DNA of 64,000 bases from an uncultured Candidatus Saccharibacteria bacterium (lineage in GTDB: Bacteria > Patescibacteriota > Saccharimonadia > Saccharimonadales > Saccharimonadaceae). The notes beneath the pieces were generated by a model. It saw nothing but the letters and a program-made list of their open reading frames with translations, searched no databases and was not told the origin of the DNA. Below, piece after piece: positions 50,993-59,032 of this stretch. How positions within the stretch are numbered: the first letter of the stretch is position 1; the number at the start of each line of letters is the position of its first letter. The stretch is from the NCBI GenBank assembly GCA_938041435.1, contig CALISR010000007.1:62001-126000 (forward strand), given 5' to 3'. The position numbers and the translations under genes are program-made.

Positions 50993-52837
50993 CTAGTGGA
51001 GCTTGGCCTCCGTTGGCAAAGTGGCATCCGCCATTGCAGCCTTAGCTTCGTCTTCTTCGAGTGTTTCGTGAACAAGCAGCTCATCTTTGAGCTTCTCAAG
51101 CGCTGAGCGGTTGTGCGAGAGGACAATCTCAGCACGGCGAGAAGCTTCTTTGATAAGCGCCTCTACCTCGTGGTCAATCGCCTCAGCAGTCGCATCGCTA
51201 TATGGGCGCTCGTGAGTAATCTTGTCGAACACCATACCACCGTTATCTTCATGGAAGACTTGGTCGCGGAGCTTTGCACCCATGCCCTGCTCAATCACCA
51301 TATCACGGGCAATCTCCGTCGCTTTACGCAAGTCACTACCTGCCCCAGTGGTAATGCCGTCATCGCCATAGATCAATTTCTCGGCAATCCGCCCACCCAT
51401 CGCCCGGGCCAGGATATCCTTAAACTCATATACATTAGTGTAGCTCTTGTCCTCTGGAGGCAAGAACCATGTCACGCCGCCCGTGCCACCACGCGGGATG
51501 ATGGTTACCTTATGCACTGGATCGCTATCAGGCAAGACATGCCCCACAATAGCGTGACCTGCCTCGTGGTACGCCGTGAGTTCCTTCTCGTGGTCGGTCA
51601 TTACCTTAGCTTTGCGCTCAGGGCCAATCGCCACCTTTTCGAAGGCTTCGGTCAGATCTTGGTTAGTAATCGTCTTCTTGCCGCGGCGCGCTGCGATAAT
51701 CGCTGCTTCGTTGGCCATGTTCGCGAGGTCGGCACCACTACTACCGGCTGTCTTGGCAGCAAGCTTGTCGAGGTCGACCGACGCATCGGTTGGTTTGTTC
51801 TTGAAGTGCACCTTGAGGATTGCCTCACGGTCTTTGCGCTCGGGTAGGCTAATCGTCGTATGGCGGTCAAAGCGGCCTGGGCGCAACAGTGCTGGGTCGA
51901 GCACATCGGCCCGGTTGGTTGCCGCTAGGATAATCACGTTGGTATCCGCCTCAAAGCCGTCCATCTCTACTAAAATCTGGTTCAACGTCTGCTCGCGCTC
52001 GTCGTGACCACCGCCCATACCGGAGCCACGTTTACGTCCCACGGCGTCAATCTCATCAATGAAGATAATGGCTGGCGCATTTTTCTTGGCCTTAGCAAAG
52101 AGGTCGCGTACCCGACTTGCCCCCACACCAACAAACATCTCCACAAACTCTGAGCCACTAATGGAAAAGAACGGTACGTTAGCCTCGCCTGCAACCGCTC
52201 GCGCCAACATCGTTTTACCGGTACCAGGGTTACCAACAAGGAGAATCCCTTTAGGAATCTTAGCACCGAGGCTCTGATATTTCTTGGGATGCTTAAGGAA
52301 GTCCACCACCTCTTGCAAATCTTGCTTGGCGTTTTCATTACCCGCAATGTCATCAAATACTACCCGCTCTTTATCAAGGCCGTACAGCTTGGCCTTACTC
52401 TTGCCAAAGCCCATCGCTTGGCTGTTCTGTCCCTGGGCTTGGCGCATCATAAACATAAAGAGAACGCCAAACAATACGACCGACAGGACAATTGGTGCGA
52501 GATTCCAAAACAATAGGCCCGTCTGTGACTCATTTTGCACCTTTACCTCTGTTTTGTCGTGCTTGAGCCCTTGGGTATAGATAGTGCCGTTTTCTTTGAG
52601 GCTGCGCTCGGTTGGCTTGGACTGGCCTTTGGGTGTAACGGTCAGCTCATTGCCTTGGATTTCAATCTTGGCAATTTTGCCATTATTTGCCCGGTTCACT
52701 ACATCCGAGAGCGGCACCTCCTTAAGGTTGGCCTGCGGCGAATTAATCGCCCAAAATGCCAGCACACCCAGCACCACAATCGCCCAAAACAGCCCTAGGC
52801 GCAGGGCATTGGTCGCTTTCGACGGTTTTTTATTCAT
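50993..52837 (-). CDS. ftsH: ATP-dependent zinc metalloprotease FtsH
   Basis: A 614-residue membrane AAA+ protease. Two N-terminal helices flank a small outer domain (residues about 20-120). The AAA domain has GNPGTGKT, FIDEIDAVGRKRG and the arginine-finger region NRADVLDPALLRPGRFDR; the protease domain has HEAGH. The ATG at 52837 follows AAAGGAG by 11 bases; a GTG at 52849 abuts that site and is less likely. tilS lies just upstream, a common arrangement in bacteria. Confidence 0.97.
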   Translation of the reverse strand: MNKKPSKATNALRLGLFWAIVVLGVLAFWAINSPQANLKEVPLSDVVNRANNGKIAKIEIQGNELTVTPKGQSKPTERSLKENGTIYTQGLKHDKTEVKVQNESQTGLLFWNLAPIVLSVVLFGVLFMFMMRQAQGQNSQAMGFGKSKAKLYGLDKERVVFDDIAGNENAKQDLQEVVDFLKHPKKYQSLGAKIPKGILLVGNPGTGKTMLARAVAGEANVPFFSISGSEFVEMFVGVGASRVRDLFAKAKKNAPAIIFIDEIDAVGRKRGSGMGGGHDEREQTLNQILVEMDGFEADTNVIILAATNRADVLDPALLRPGRFDRHTTISLPERKDREAILKVHFKNKPTDASVDLDKLAAKTAGSSGADLANMANEAAIIAARRGKKTITNQDLTEAFEKVAIGPERKAKVMTDHEKELTAYHEAGHAIVGHVLPDSDPVHKVTIIPRGGTGGVTWFLPPEDKSYTNVYEFKDILARAMGGRIAEKLIYGDDGITTGAGSDLRKATEIARDMVIEQGMGAKLRDQVFHEDNGGMVFDKITHERPYSDATAEAIDHEVEALIKEASRRAEIVLSHNRSALEKLKDELLVHETLEEDEAKAAMADATLPTEAKLH

Positions 52838-52887
52838 CAGGGAACTCACTCCTTTCGTTCGCTTGCATTCTCACACAGTAATCTGAT

Positions 52888-53736
52888 CTATTGTACCACT
52901 TCTACAGTGAATTGCCGAGGGCCAAACTGCAAATACACGCCATCGCCCACCACGTGGCGGCTACCCGGACGAGCAGTCTTGATGGCCAGCACCGCACGCT
53001 CGAGCCGCGGGCGGGTTGGGCGCGGCGCACCCGCCCACATGATCATCGCACCCAATAGCTCCTGAGCACTTGCCTCGTCGATCATAATCAATCCATAGCG
53101 CTCAGCCGCAAACTGCGGCAAGAGGTGCTGTACTTCATCACTAATCGTATGGCGCAGCGCAAGTTGCTGATGCCGCAGCGAAGTAATCTGCGCCGCCTGC
53201 TCTGCCGTGAGGAGCCGCTGAATGCAGCGCCGCAGCCGATTACGCGTGTAGCGGTCACTCGCATTCGTCTCATCTTCTACCCATTCCAGGCGATGAGCCA
53301 GTGCATAGGCGCGAATATCTGCCTTGCGCCAGCCCAGTAGTGGCCGCTCCACCCCGGGGCGGTTCAGCACGGCCAGCCCACGCCATCCCGTTCCACGTAC
53401 TAAGTTAAGCGCCACTGTTTCTACTAAATCGTCCAAGTGATGTGCTGTTACCACTGGTGCTTGGTATTGCGCTGCTGTATCGAGCAAAAAATCATACCGA
53501 GCCTCTCGCGCTGCTGCTTCGCTCGCATTCGGCCCAAGCTTAAGCTGAGTAGACACAAAGGGTAGCCCATAGCGCGCCGCCAGTGCTGCTACAAAGCGCG
53601 CATCCGCTGCCGACGCTTCACCCCGGATCCCATGATCGACATGCGCCACAATCAACGGCTCCGTCGCCTGCGCCACCATCACATCCAAGAGCACTACACT
53701 ATCCACACCACCAGACACTGCAACAAGATACGCCAT
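52888..53736 (-). CDS. tilS: tRNA(Ile) lysidine synthetase TilS
   Basis: TilS converts C34 of the CAU-anticodon tRNA-Ile to lysidine so that it reads AUA. The 282-residue protein has the PP-loop SGGVDS (8-13), VAHVDHGIRGEAS and AHHLDDLVET; the C-terminal region is shorter than in E. coli. Its substrate is probably the tRNA at 58006. TTTACT-17-TATACT (53743-53748 for the -10) ends 6 bases before the ATG at 53736. Confidence 0.94.
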   Translation of the reverse strand: MAYLVAVSGGVDSVVLLDVMVAQATEPLIVAHVDHGIRGEASAADARFVAALAARYGLPFVSTQLKLGPNASEAAAREARYDFLLDTAAQYQAPVVTAHHLDDLVETVALNLVRGTGWRGLAVLNRPGVERPLLGWRKADIRAYALAHRLEWVEDETNASDRYTRNRLRRCIQRLLTAEQAAQITSLRHQQLALRHTISDEVQHLLPQFAAERYGLIMIDEASAQELLGAMIMWAGAPRPTRPRLERAVLAIKTARPGSRHVVGDGVYLQFGPRQFTVEVVQ

Positions 53737-54102
53737 GGCAATAGTATATTCATTTTGCAAAGAGGAGTAAATACTAGTTTTATTATGTGTAATATGCTAG
53801 GCGTACAACACACACAAGCCGCCCAAGAGGAGGAACGGCGGCTTGCATGATAGAGGAGGAGGTAGCGTGTGCTACTACAGGTAGTATGCCTCGCCGTGCT
53901 TAAATGGAGCTGAAAGTGGATACTTTTGCCATTTTAGCAATACGCCGTGTCTTATAATTATATAAAGTAATGCGTCACATTATTCATAGGTAGGCTTATT
54001 ACTGACTCCAGCGTCTCGCAATATAGTCATAATTTCTCTTGGTATATAGCAAAGCAATCGGCTGCATTTTGTACGTCCTGAATCACAATATTCTCTGTTT
54101 TT
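53737..54102. other. Intergenic stretch with a strong hairpin and possible small RNA
   Basis: A perfect 8-bp stem AAGCCGCC/GGCGGCTT (53816-53823 and 53837-53844) closes a 13-base loop. Read on the minus strand, the loop and a nearby single-stranded run show CCUCCUC, complementary to Shine-Dalgarno sequences. A minus-strand TATAAT at 53957-53962 could start such an RNA of about 140 bases. No protein gene was seen. Confidence 0.3.
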
Positions 54103-54225
54103 ATGAAGAATGCGGTAGTATATTCAATTTTTCTTTTTCTCCTAATCACCCAGGTTTTAGCAATTTCTACTCTTTTCCTCTATACCGCTCTACTCTCAGA
54201 AGTAGCAGAAAATAAAAAAGACTAA
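54103..54225 (+). CDS. Possible 40-residue single-pass membrane protein
   Basis: The frame starts MKNAVVYSIFLFLLITQVLA and continues hydrophobic to about residue 30, then ends in a charged tail SEVAENKKD. The shape (short leader, one helix, acidic/basic tail) is that of a genuine small membrane protein. No clear ribosome site or -10 supports it. Confidence 0.42.
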   Translation: MKNAVVYSIFLFLLITQVLAISTLFLYTALLSEVAENKKD

Positions 54226-54304
54226 TCCGATGGTGTCGAGCTATAAGCTCAAACTCCTAGGTTATTAAGAAGACGAAAATACCTCAGCTACAAAACAGAT
54301 CTCT

Positions 54305-55693
54305 CTACTTACGCGACAGCTTACTTGCCGCCGTTCGCACTGCCTCGCTCCACGTTAAGAAAACGTGCGGGAGCTCTGCTAGTTGCTCAGCAGTGAGGTC
54401 GTGCTTGATGGCGAGCGTGACCTCTTGGATGAGCTCACTAGCACGCGGAGCGACGATCGTCCCGCCGAGCAATACCCCTTGTTTGTCGCTAATCAGCTTG
54501 ACGAACCCCTCGCGGAAGTCACTTGTATTGCTGCGAGCAATCATACCGAGCGGCACCAACACCTTGTTGATCTTGAGATCGCGCTTAATACAGTCATCTT
54601 CATTAAAGCCCACACTAGCTACCTCTGGATAAATGAAGGTGGCGCGTGGTACTAGCTCGTAGTCGAGCGTCATTTGCGATTTGGGGTGGAGGATGTTGTG
54701 CGCCGTCAGCCGCCCCTCGCTCAAGACGGTGTGGGTTGGTACATCATTGCCTAGCACATGGCCCGCCGCATAGATATGCCGCACATTGGTCTGGAAGAAT
54801 TGGTTCACTTCAATACCATCATCGGGCGAATACGCCACCTCAGCATTATCTAGCCCAATATCAATGGTCGGCTCTGGCTTGGTCGCCACCAAGACACGCT
54901 CTACCTCCATCGTCCGCTCAATACCACCACGGATATATTGGACGATCACATTACCACTTGGGCCACGCATGAGGGAGCGAATCGTCGTTTGCGTCAAGAC
55001 CGACAGTGGTTGGTCGCGCTGCAGGAGGCTGCTCACTGCCTCACTAACCTCTTCGTCCTCGGTTGGCAAAATGCGTGATGACTGCTCTGCCACCGATACC
55101 GTGCTACCAAAGGTCGCAAAGAAATGCGCGAGCTCAATCGCCACCGTCGTCGCACCAATGATCAACAGGCTGCGAGGCGGGCGACTCAGCTTGAGGGCGG
55201 TGCGTGGTGTCAGCCAGTCGATTGTCTCAATGCCCGCAATCGCTGGCTGGGTCACATGCGCCCCTGTCGCGATCAAAATATGCCCCGCCGTTACTTCATG
55301 GTCGCCAATCGTGACAGTGTGCTGGTCACGTAAGACGCCTTTGCCGTAAAATGTGTCAATCCCTTGTTGGTTATAATAGTGCTCGTTATCGCCCGCACCA
55401 GTCCGCTCTACCACTGTATTTTTCCAATGCTGGATGGCTGGGTAGTCAAAATCCACTCGCGATGTATCGAGCCCAAACTGGTGGCCCTGTTGGATGCGGT
55501 TATAGAGCTGTGCCACACCCAGCAGCGTCTTGACAGGGATATCACCCCAATTAGGCGCACCACCACCAAAGGTGTCTGCCTCAATCAACCCCACCTTCTT
55601 ATCTGCCCGGGCCGCCACCAAAGCTGCAGTACTGCCAGCTGCACCACTACCCAGCACCAACAAATCATAATCGTAGCGTGGTCGTCGTATCAT
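54305..55693 (-). CDS. Lipoamide-dehydrogenase-like FAD/NAD(P) oxidoreductase lacking the redox disulphide
   Basis: 462 residues of class I pyridine nucleotide-disulphide oxidoreductase fold: FAD site LLVLGSGAAGSTAAL, NAD(P) site LLIIGATTVAIELA, second FAD motif HIYAAGHV and a C-terminal dimer domain. The usual CxxxxC after GG is replaced (GGGAPNWGDIP, Ala46 and Asp51), and the catalytic His near the C-terminus is replaced by Phe (HVFLTWSE). It cannot act as lipoamide dehydrogenase, glutathione reductase or mercuric reductase; it may be an NAD(P)H oxidase, quinone reductase or transhydrogenase. AAGGAG and TGG-TATAAT support the start. Confidence 0.85.
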   Translation of the reverse strand: MIRRPRYDYDLLVLGSGAAGSTAALVAARADKKVGLIEADTFGGGAPNWGDIPVKTLLGVAQLYNRIQQGHQFGLDTSRVDFDYPAIQHWKNTVVERTGAGDNEHYYNQQGIDTFYGKGVLRDQHTVTIGDHEVTAGHILIATGAHVTQPAIAGIETIDWLTPRTALKLSRPPRSLLIIGATTVAIELAHFFATFGSTVSVAEQSSRILPTEDEEVSEAVSSLLQRDQPLSVLTQTTIRSLMRGPSGNVIVQYIRGGIERTMEVERVLVATKPEPTIDIGLDNAEVAYSPDDGIEVNQFFQTNVRHIYAAGHVLGNDVPTHTVLSEGRLTAHNILHPKSQMTLDYELVPRATFIYPEVASVGFNEDDCIKRDLKINKVLVPLGMIARSNTSDFREGFVKLISDKQGVLLGGTIVAPRASELIQEVTLAIKHDLTAEQLAELPHVFLTWSEAVRTAASKLSRK

Positions 55694-55702
55694 GTGGTGG
55701 TT

Positions 55703-55738
55703 CTCCTTAACTCCTGATTGGGCGTTTTCTCTATTATA
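55703..55738 (-). promoter_or_regulatory. Promoter and ribosome site of the flavoprotein
   Basis: On the minus strand TGG-TATAAT (55733-55738) gives a leader of about 35 bases with AAGGAG at 55703-55708, 9 bases before the ATG. Confidence 0.6.
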
Positions 55739-55807
55739 CCACTGGCCTGGGCAAAAAAGAACGCCAAAACACTCGCCTGAGCCCTAGCCTTCTTACCAAT
55801 TCTCTGC

Positions 55808-55813
55808 TATAAT
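55808..55813 (+). promoter_or_regulatory. -10 box of tRNA-Met
   Basis: TATAAT preceded by TGC (extended -10), 11 bases before the tRNA 5' end. Confidence 0.55.
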
Positions 55814-55824
55814 GCGTCATGTTT

Positions 55825-55901
55825 GGCACCGTAGCTCAGCCGGTTAGAGCGCAGGACTCATAAGCCTGAGGTCACTGGTTCGATCCCAGTCGGTGCTACC
55901 A
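55825..55901 (+). tRNA. tRNA-Met (CAT), elongator
   Basis: Acceptor GGCACCG/CGGTGCT with a G1.T72 wobble, discriminator A and encoded CCA. The anticodon loop CTCATAA gives CAT. The GGC...GCTACCA ends resemble elongator tRNA-Met of Gram-positive bacteria. The anticodon stem has A31 opposite G39. Confidence 0.88.
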
Positions 55902-55912
55902 GATATGATAGG

Positions 55913-55939
55913 CGGCGTACGATAAGTGCGCCGTTTTTT
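55913..55939 (+). terminator. Terminator of tRNA-Met
   Basis: Stem CGGCGTAC/GTGCGCCG with one wobble and a 5-base loop, then TTTTTTG and a second T-run. Confidence 0.85.
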
Positions 55940-56094
55940 GTTTTTTGCTTATAATCGCTGCCTAGATCCAGTATATAAGTGAATACTATAAAGAAATATT
56001 CAGTCTTGGGATCAAGACAAAAAGCATGCGAGGATAGAGTGCAATGGAGTGCGGAGTGCTCAATCACTCATCACGTGCATCATCCTCTATAATC

Positions 56095-56129
56095 AAAAGC
56101 ACCTCAGGTCCATCGCCCAAGGTGCTTTT
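56095..56129. terminator. Bidirectional terminator
   Basis: Perfect 9-bp stem AAAAGCACC/GGTGCTTTT with a 17-base loop; T-runs on both strands. It ends the small minus-strand gene beside it. Confidence 0.75.
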
Positions 56130-56136
56130 GGTCTTT

Positions 56137-56253
56137 TTAGAGCTCGACCTCTGCTAATTTGCTGTGGCGCGCGGCAATGAATGCCCGCAGCTCTGCCATA
56201 CTACGCGACCGATTCCAGGTGGCGAGTATGGTTTCTTTCGTCTTTTTTCGCAT
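56137..56253 (-). CDS. Small basic protein, 38 residues
   Basis: The minus-strand frame starts MRKKTKETILATWNRSRS and continues with MAELRAFIAARH. It is basic and amphipathic-helical. GAGGG lies 5 bases before the ATG, and a perfect terminator follows the stop within 10 bases, so the unit has all parts of a real monocistronic gene. Function unknown; nucleic-acid binding is possible. Confidence 0.52.
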   Translation of the reverse strand: MRKKTKETILATWNRSRSMAELRAFIAARHSKLAEVEL

Positions 56254-56537
56254 ATCTACCCTCTTTTTGTGTTGTCATTATCGACCTACCTCGATCCTAG
56301 CATATACACGAACAAAATGCAAACAAATTGTTTCTTATTTTAGTTTTTCTTGTTTATCCCTGTTATCTCGGTATCCCTCACCATTCTAGGGCGGCCCTTT
56401 GCTTGTCGTGCTTTACGCCACCTCTCAGGCTATTTTGTTACCTCTGCACTGCTAACCATCAGTAGTAGGGCTAATAGGGTGCTGAGACCAGCGCCAAACT
56501 TATTCTTCTTTCCACCTTCCCAAGACACCAAAGCAAA

Positions 56538-56559
56538 AACCCTACCGTGTGGTAGGGTT
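56538..56559 (-). terminator. Terminator of initiator tRNA-Met
   Basis: On the minus strand AACCCTACC-ACAC-GGTAGGGTT followed by TTTGC, just after the tRNA 3' end. Confidence 0.85.
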
Positions 56560-56565
56560 CTTACC

Positions 56566-56644
<79 letters not shown>

Positions 56645-56727
56645 TTACGGTTCTTATTCTACCAGTGATGAATGCCAGTTGTCAAGGATTTACCACCTGA
56701 ATGTCAAGATTTCCACTCCCCCGCTTG

Positions 56728-57186
56728 TTATTTATCCTTTTGCTGGGCCTGCTCGGCTGCACCACCAAAGAGGAAGGTCACCCACTGCTCGAAGTTGCTA
56801 CTCTGTGTATCGGGGTTGGTAGGTTTATCGGTTGGTGGGTCGTGCGCCTCAGCACTATTCTTGGGCAGCACAATCACCTTCTCGCCAGGTGCCACTAGGC
56901 CAAGTTCCTCACGAGCAGCAAGCTCTTTATATTCGTCACTCTCGCGGAAGTTCTTTTGGTATTGCAGCGTTTGCGTCTCAAGCTCGGTAAGGACAAGCTG
57001 CCGCCGTTTCGTCTCTAGCTCACGCTGCTGCGTATAGTTCTGCTGGAGACGTGCTACCGACTGCCAGGCAAGGTATGTCGCAATCACAAGCGCAAGCGCC
57101 AGCACAATGGTATTGAGCTGGAGATAATCATGCTTGATCTTGTAGATGATGTGGCGCTTGGTAGTGTCGCTGAACACAAACTTCAT
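56728..57186 (-). CDS. Septum formation initiator family protein (DivIC/FtsB-like)
   Basis: A 152-residue bitopic protein: a short cytoplasmic N-terminus, one helix (TIVLALALVIATYLAW), a coiled coil, then YKELAAREELGLVAPGEKVIVLPK, the typical end of the FtsB/DivIC domain. These proteins join FtsL and FtsQ/DivIB in the divisome. The C-terminal 50 residues are proline-rich with a last hydrophobic patch (FEQWVTFLFGG). TATAAT ends 8 bases before the ATG. Confidence 0.85.
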   Translation of the reverse strand: MKFVFSDTTKRHIIYKIKHDYLQLNTIVLALALVIATYLAWQSVARLQQNYTQQRELETKRRQLVLTELETQTLQYQKNFRESDEYKELAAREELGLVAPGEKVIVLPKNSAEAHDPPTDKPTNPDTQSSNFEQWVTFLFGGAAEQAQQKDK

Positions 57187-57325
57187 AGGCTTCTATTATA
57201 CCGTATACCACGCAGTTGCTGCAAAAGCTGCGGCCAGCAAAAAAACACGCTGCACACCACAATTTTGGTTAAAAATCGCTCATAGACTTGCCAGGTGTCG
57301 ACCTCTGTGCTATAACCAATGCAAG

Positions 57326-57961
57326 ATGACACACAAACAACCCTCTCAAGAGGCTGCTCAACAACGCAGCCCAGAGTCTTTAGTATCACCAGAAACGGTA
57401 ATAGGATCCGCCACTGCAATATTAGGACGTGCAGCATTATTACTACAAAAAAACGGCAAGCAAGGAGATCTCTTAGCCGATTTAATGGGTGATGGATTGC
57501 CAGCATCTTCTCACGCACCAGACGCCCCACCCCAAGCACAGGCTGAGACACCCTCACCTTGTGAGCAGTCCACTCAGCCAACACGCGAAGACCTCTACGC
57601 TCTCCAAAGAATCATCAATAGCTACGATCATCAGGTTGCACAGCACCCACGAAGCAAAGCACTCAAAGAGAAGCGTGCCGCAGCCTGGTATAATCTTGAC
57701 ATTGCTATTGCCAAGACGCTCGGGATAACACCAGAGCAATATGCCCAGGCATACACCAACCGTGATGCGCAGTTCGATGCGATTGTCCTAGAGCGTATGC
57801 GTATCCGCCACGAAGTGAAAGAAGCAGCACGAGCCGCTCACCCATCCCAAACCGCCGCTCAGCGTAGAAATAGACCACAGCAAGAGGAACCAGAAGGCAT
57901 TGATCGGCGCTCCGCTGCTGCCGGCGAAGACGTCCGGAGCCTTAGTAAACTCGATTACTAG
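57326..57961 (+). CDS. Hypothetical soluble protein
   Basis: From the ATG at 57326 it has 211 residues, Gln/Ala/Pro-rich ends and a helical middle (DLYALQRIINSYDHQVAQHP, AAWYNLDIAIAKTLGITPEQYAQAY). No membrane segment and no recognised domain. TTGCCA-17-TATAAC (57288-57316) ends 9 bases before this start, which rules out the upstream in-frame ATG at 57146 inside the divIC-like gene. Confidence 0.6.
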   Translation: MTHKQPSQEAAQQRSPESLVSPETVIGSATAILGRAALLLQKNGKQGDLLADLMGDGLPASSHAPDAPPQAQAETPSPCEQSTQPTREDLYALQRIINSYDHQVAQHPRSKALKEKRAAAWYNLDIAIAKTLGITPEQYAQAYTNRDAQFDAIVLERMRIRHEVKEAARAAHPSQTAAQRRNRPQQEEPEGIDRRSAAAGEDVRSLSKLDY

Positions 57962-58005
57962 TAGCATATACGCCAACAATACGGTATAATGTGGCAAGTG
58001 GATCT

Positions 58006-58081
58006 GGGGGCGTAGCTCAGTGGTCAGAGCAGCGGGCTCATAACCTGTTGGCCGCTGGTTCAAGTCCAGCCGCCCCCACCA
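58006..58081 (+). tRNA. tRNA-Ile2 (CAT, lysidine-modified)
   Basis: Acceptor GGGGGCG/CGCCCCC with discriminator A and encoded CCA. The anticodon loop CTCATAA gives CAT. It lacks initiator features and differs from the Met tRNA at 55825, so it is the likely TilS substrate that reads AUA. TATAAT is at 57985-57990. Confidence 0.8.
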
Positions 58082-58100
58082 TTGCAAAGATTAGTCATAG

Positions 58101-58123
58101 CACGCCCATAGTGGCGTGTTTTT
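58101..58123 (+). terminator. Terminator of tRNA-Ile2
   Basis: Stem CACGCC/GGCGTG with a 6-base loop, then TTTTT. Confidence 0.85.
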
Positions 58124-58151
58124 AGTATGCGTAAACGGTATTAATAGGACT

Positions 58152-58281
58152 ATGAGTAATGTAGCTAACCGCATAGACTATATCAAGCTTCCAGCCCGAG
58201 ACGCTACGAAGTTGGCTACAGTAAAAGCGCTTTTATCTTCAAGACCCAGCAGGCAATACCCTTGCAGCTTGGTTGGAATAA
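58152..58281 (+). pseudogene. Remnant of a VOC/glyoxalase-family gene
   Basis: The first frame starts MSNVANRIDYIKLPARDATK, the usual N-terminus of a VOC protein (IdYIelPA-D). From 58231 another frame reads FYLQDPAGNTLAAWLE then TAA, the usual C-terminal strand (DPxGN) of the same family. The middle of about 80 codons is missing and the frames differ, so an internal deletion broke the gene. A TATTAA box still lies 7 bases before its ATG. An intact VOC gene stands 300 bases downstream. Confidence 0.7.
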
Positions 58282-58377
58282 TCATTAGGAATTTTACGAT
58301 TGTATTAGCAATATCATACTATTGCTTATTGCAAAACTTCATTGCATATAATCGTTACCTTCTGCTATACTACGGCT

Positions 58378-58563
58378 ATGAAGAGCAAAAAAATATCCGA
58401 TAAAATCATTATTGTATGGCTAGCGGTACTTACCATCGGCCTCTTGTCGCTTATCGGCTGGGCCGTAGCACTGCAAAACAACTACCACAGCGCAGTCGAC
58501 TCGCTTGGTAAGCAAGTGTTTGACCTTCAAGTGCAGCTTAATCAAAAGAGTCAGCAGAAATAA
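58378..58563 (+). CDS. Small single-pass membrane protein
   Basis: From the ATG at 58378 it has 61 residues: a basic start (MKSKKISDK), one helix (IIIVWLAVLTIGLLSLIGWAVAL) and a short coiled-coil-like tail (SLGKQVFDLQVQLNQKS). TTGCAT-18-TATACT (58342-58371) ends 6 bases before the ATG. It precedes the VOC gene by 5 bases, so both share the mRNA. Function unknown. Confidence 0.65.
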   Translation: MKSKKISDKIIIVWLAVLTIGLLSLIGWAVALQNNYHSAVDSLGKQVFDLQVQLNQKSQQK

Positions 58564-58568
58564 CCACC

Positions 58569-59009
58569 ATGCCCGTCCTCCATCACATCGCGCTCTCAGT
58601 GCGCAGCGCTACTGCAAGCGTCCAGTTCTACAAGCGCCTTGGCTTCACTGAGGCAGTTGTGTGGCATGCACCAGATGGTACGTTGAGCATTCATCAGCTG
58701 ATAGACTCCAGTGGTGTAATCCTCGAGCTCTTTGCCTATGCCCACAATACGCATCAACCACAAGCACAGCTAGCAATTGGTAATGATCTCGAAACAGTCG
58801 GAGTCAAGCACATTGGCCTCAGTGTTGATAATCTCGATGAGTTTCACGCAGCAGCCCTTAGCTGGAGCGAGCCAACTGACATTGTCATGGGACGAACTGG
58901 CCTTCGCTACTGCTTCATCAAAGACCCAAACGGCAACTGGGTGGAAATTGTTGAAGACAAGCGCAACCTCGTACCAGGTATGGCAGTCGTTGATATGTCG
59001 TCGTCATAA
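58569..59009 (+). CDS. VOC family protein (glyoxalase I-like)
   Basis: 146 residues with two beta-alpha-beta-beta-beta modules. The candidate metal ligands are at the usual places: His in LHHIALSV, Glu in ILELFAY, His in VKHIGLSV, Glu in WVEIVED. KDPNGNWVEI is the family's signature end. Possible roles are lactoylglutathione lyase, dioxygenase or fosfomycin-type resistance; the substrate is unknown. Confidence 0.85.
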   Translation: MPVLHHIALSVRSATASVQFYKRLGFTEAVVWHAPDGTLSIHQLIDSSGVILELFAYAHNTHQPQAQLAIGNDLETVGVKHIGLSVDNLDEFHAAALSWSEPTDIVMGRTGLRYCFIKDPNGNWVEIVEDKRNLVPGMAVVDMSSS

Positions 59010-59032
59010 TATTTAGCCAGCAAAGGAGGAAT

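Noticed and set aside
53129..53340. Opposite-strand frames inside tilS, dnaK, ftsH and other long genes
   Set aside because: They are shadows of GC-skewed codon use, with no start signals and no recognisable domains.
56088..56093. TATAAT just left of the terminator at 56095 as a promoter
   Set aside because: Any transcript would end within about 35 bases; it is more likely part of the AT-rich terminator flank.
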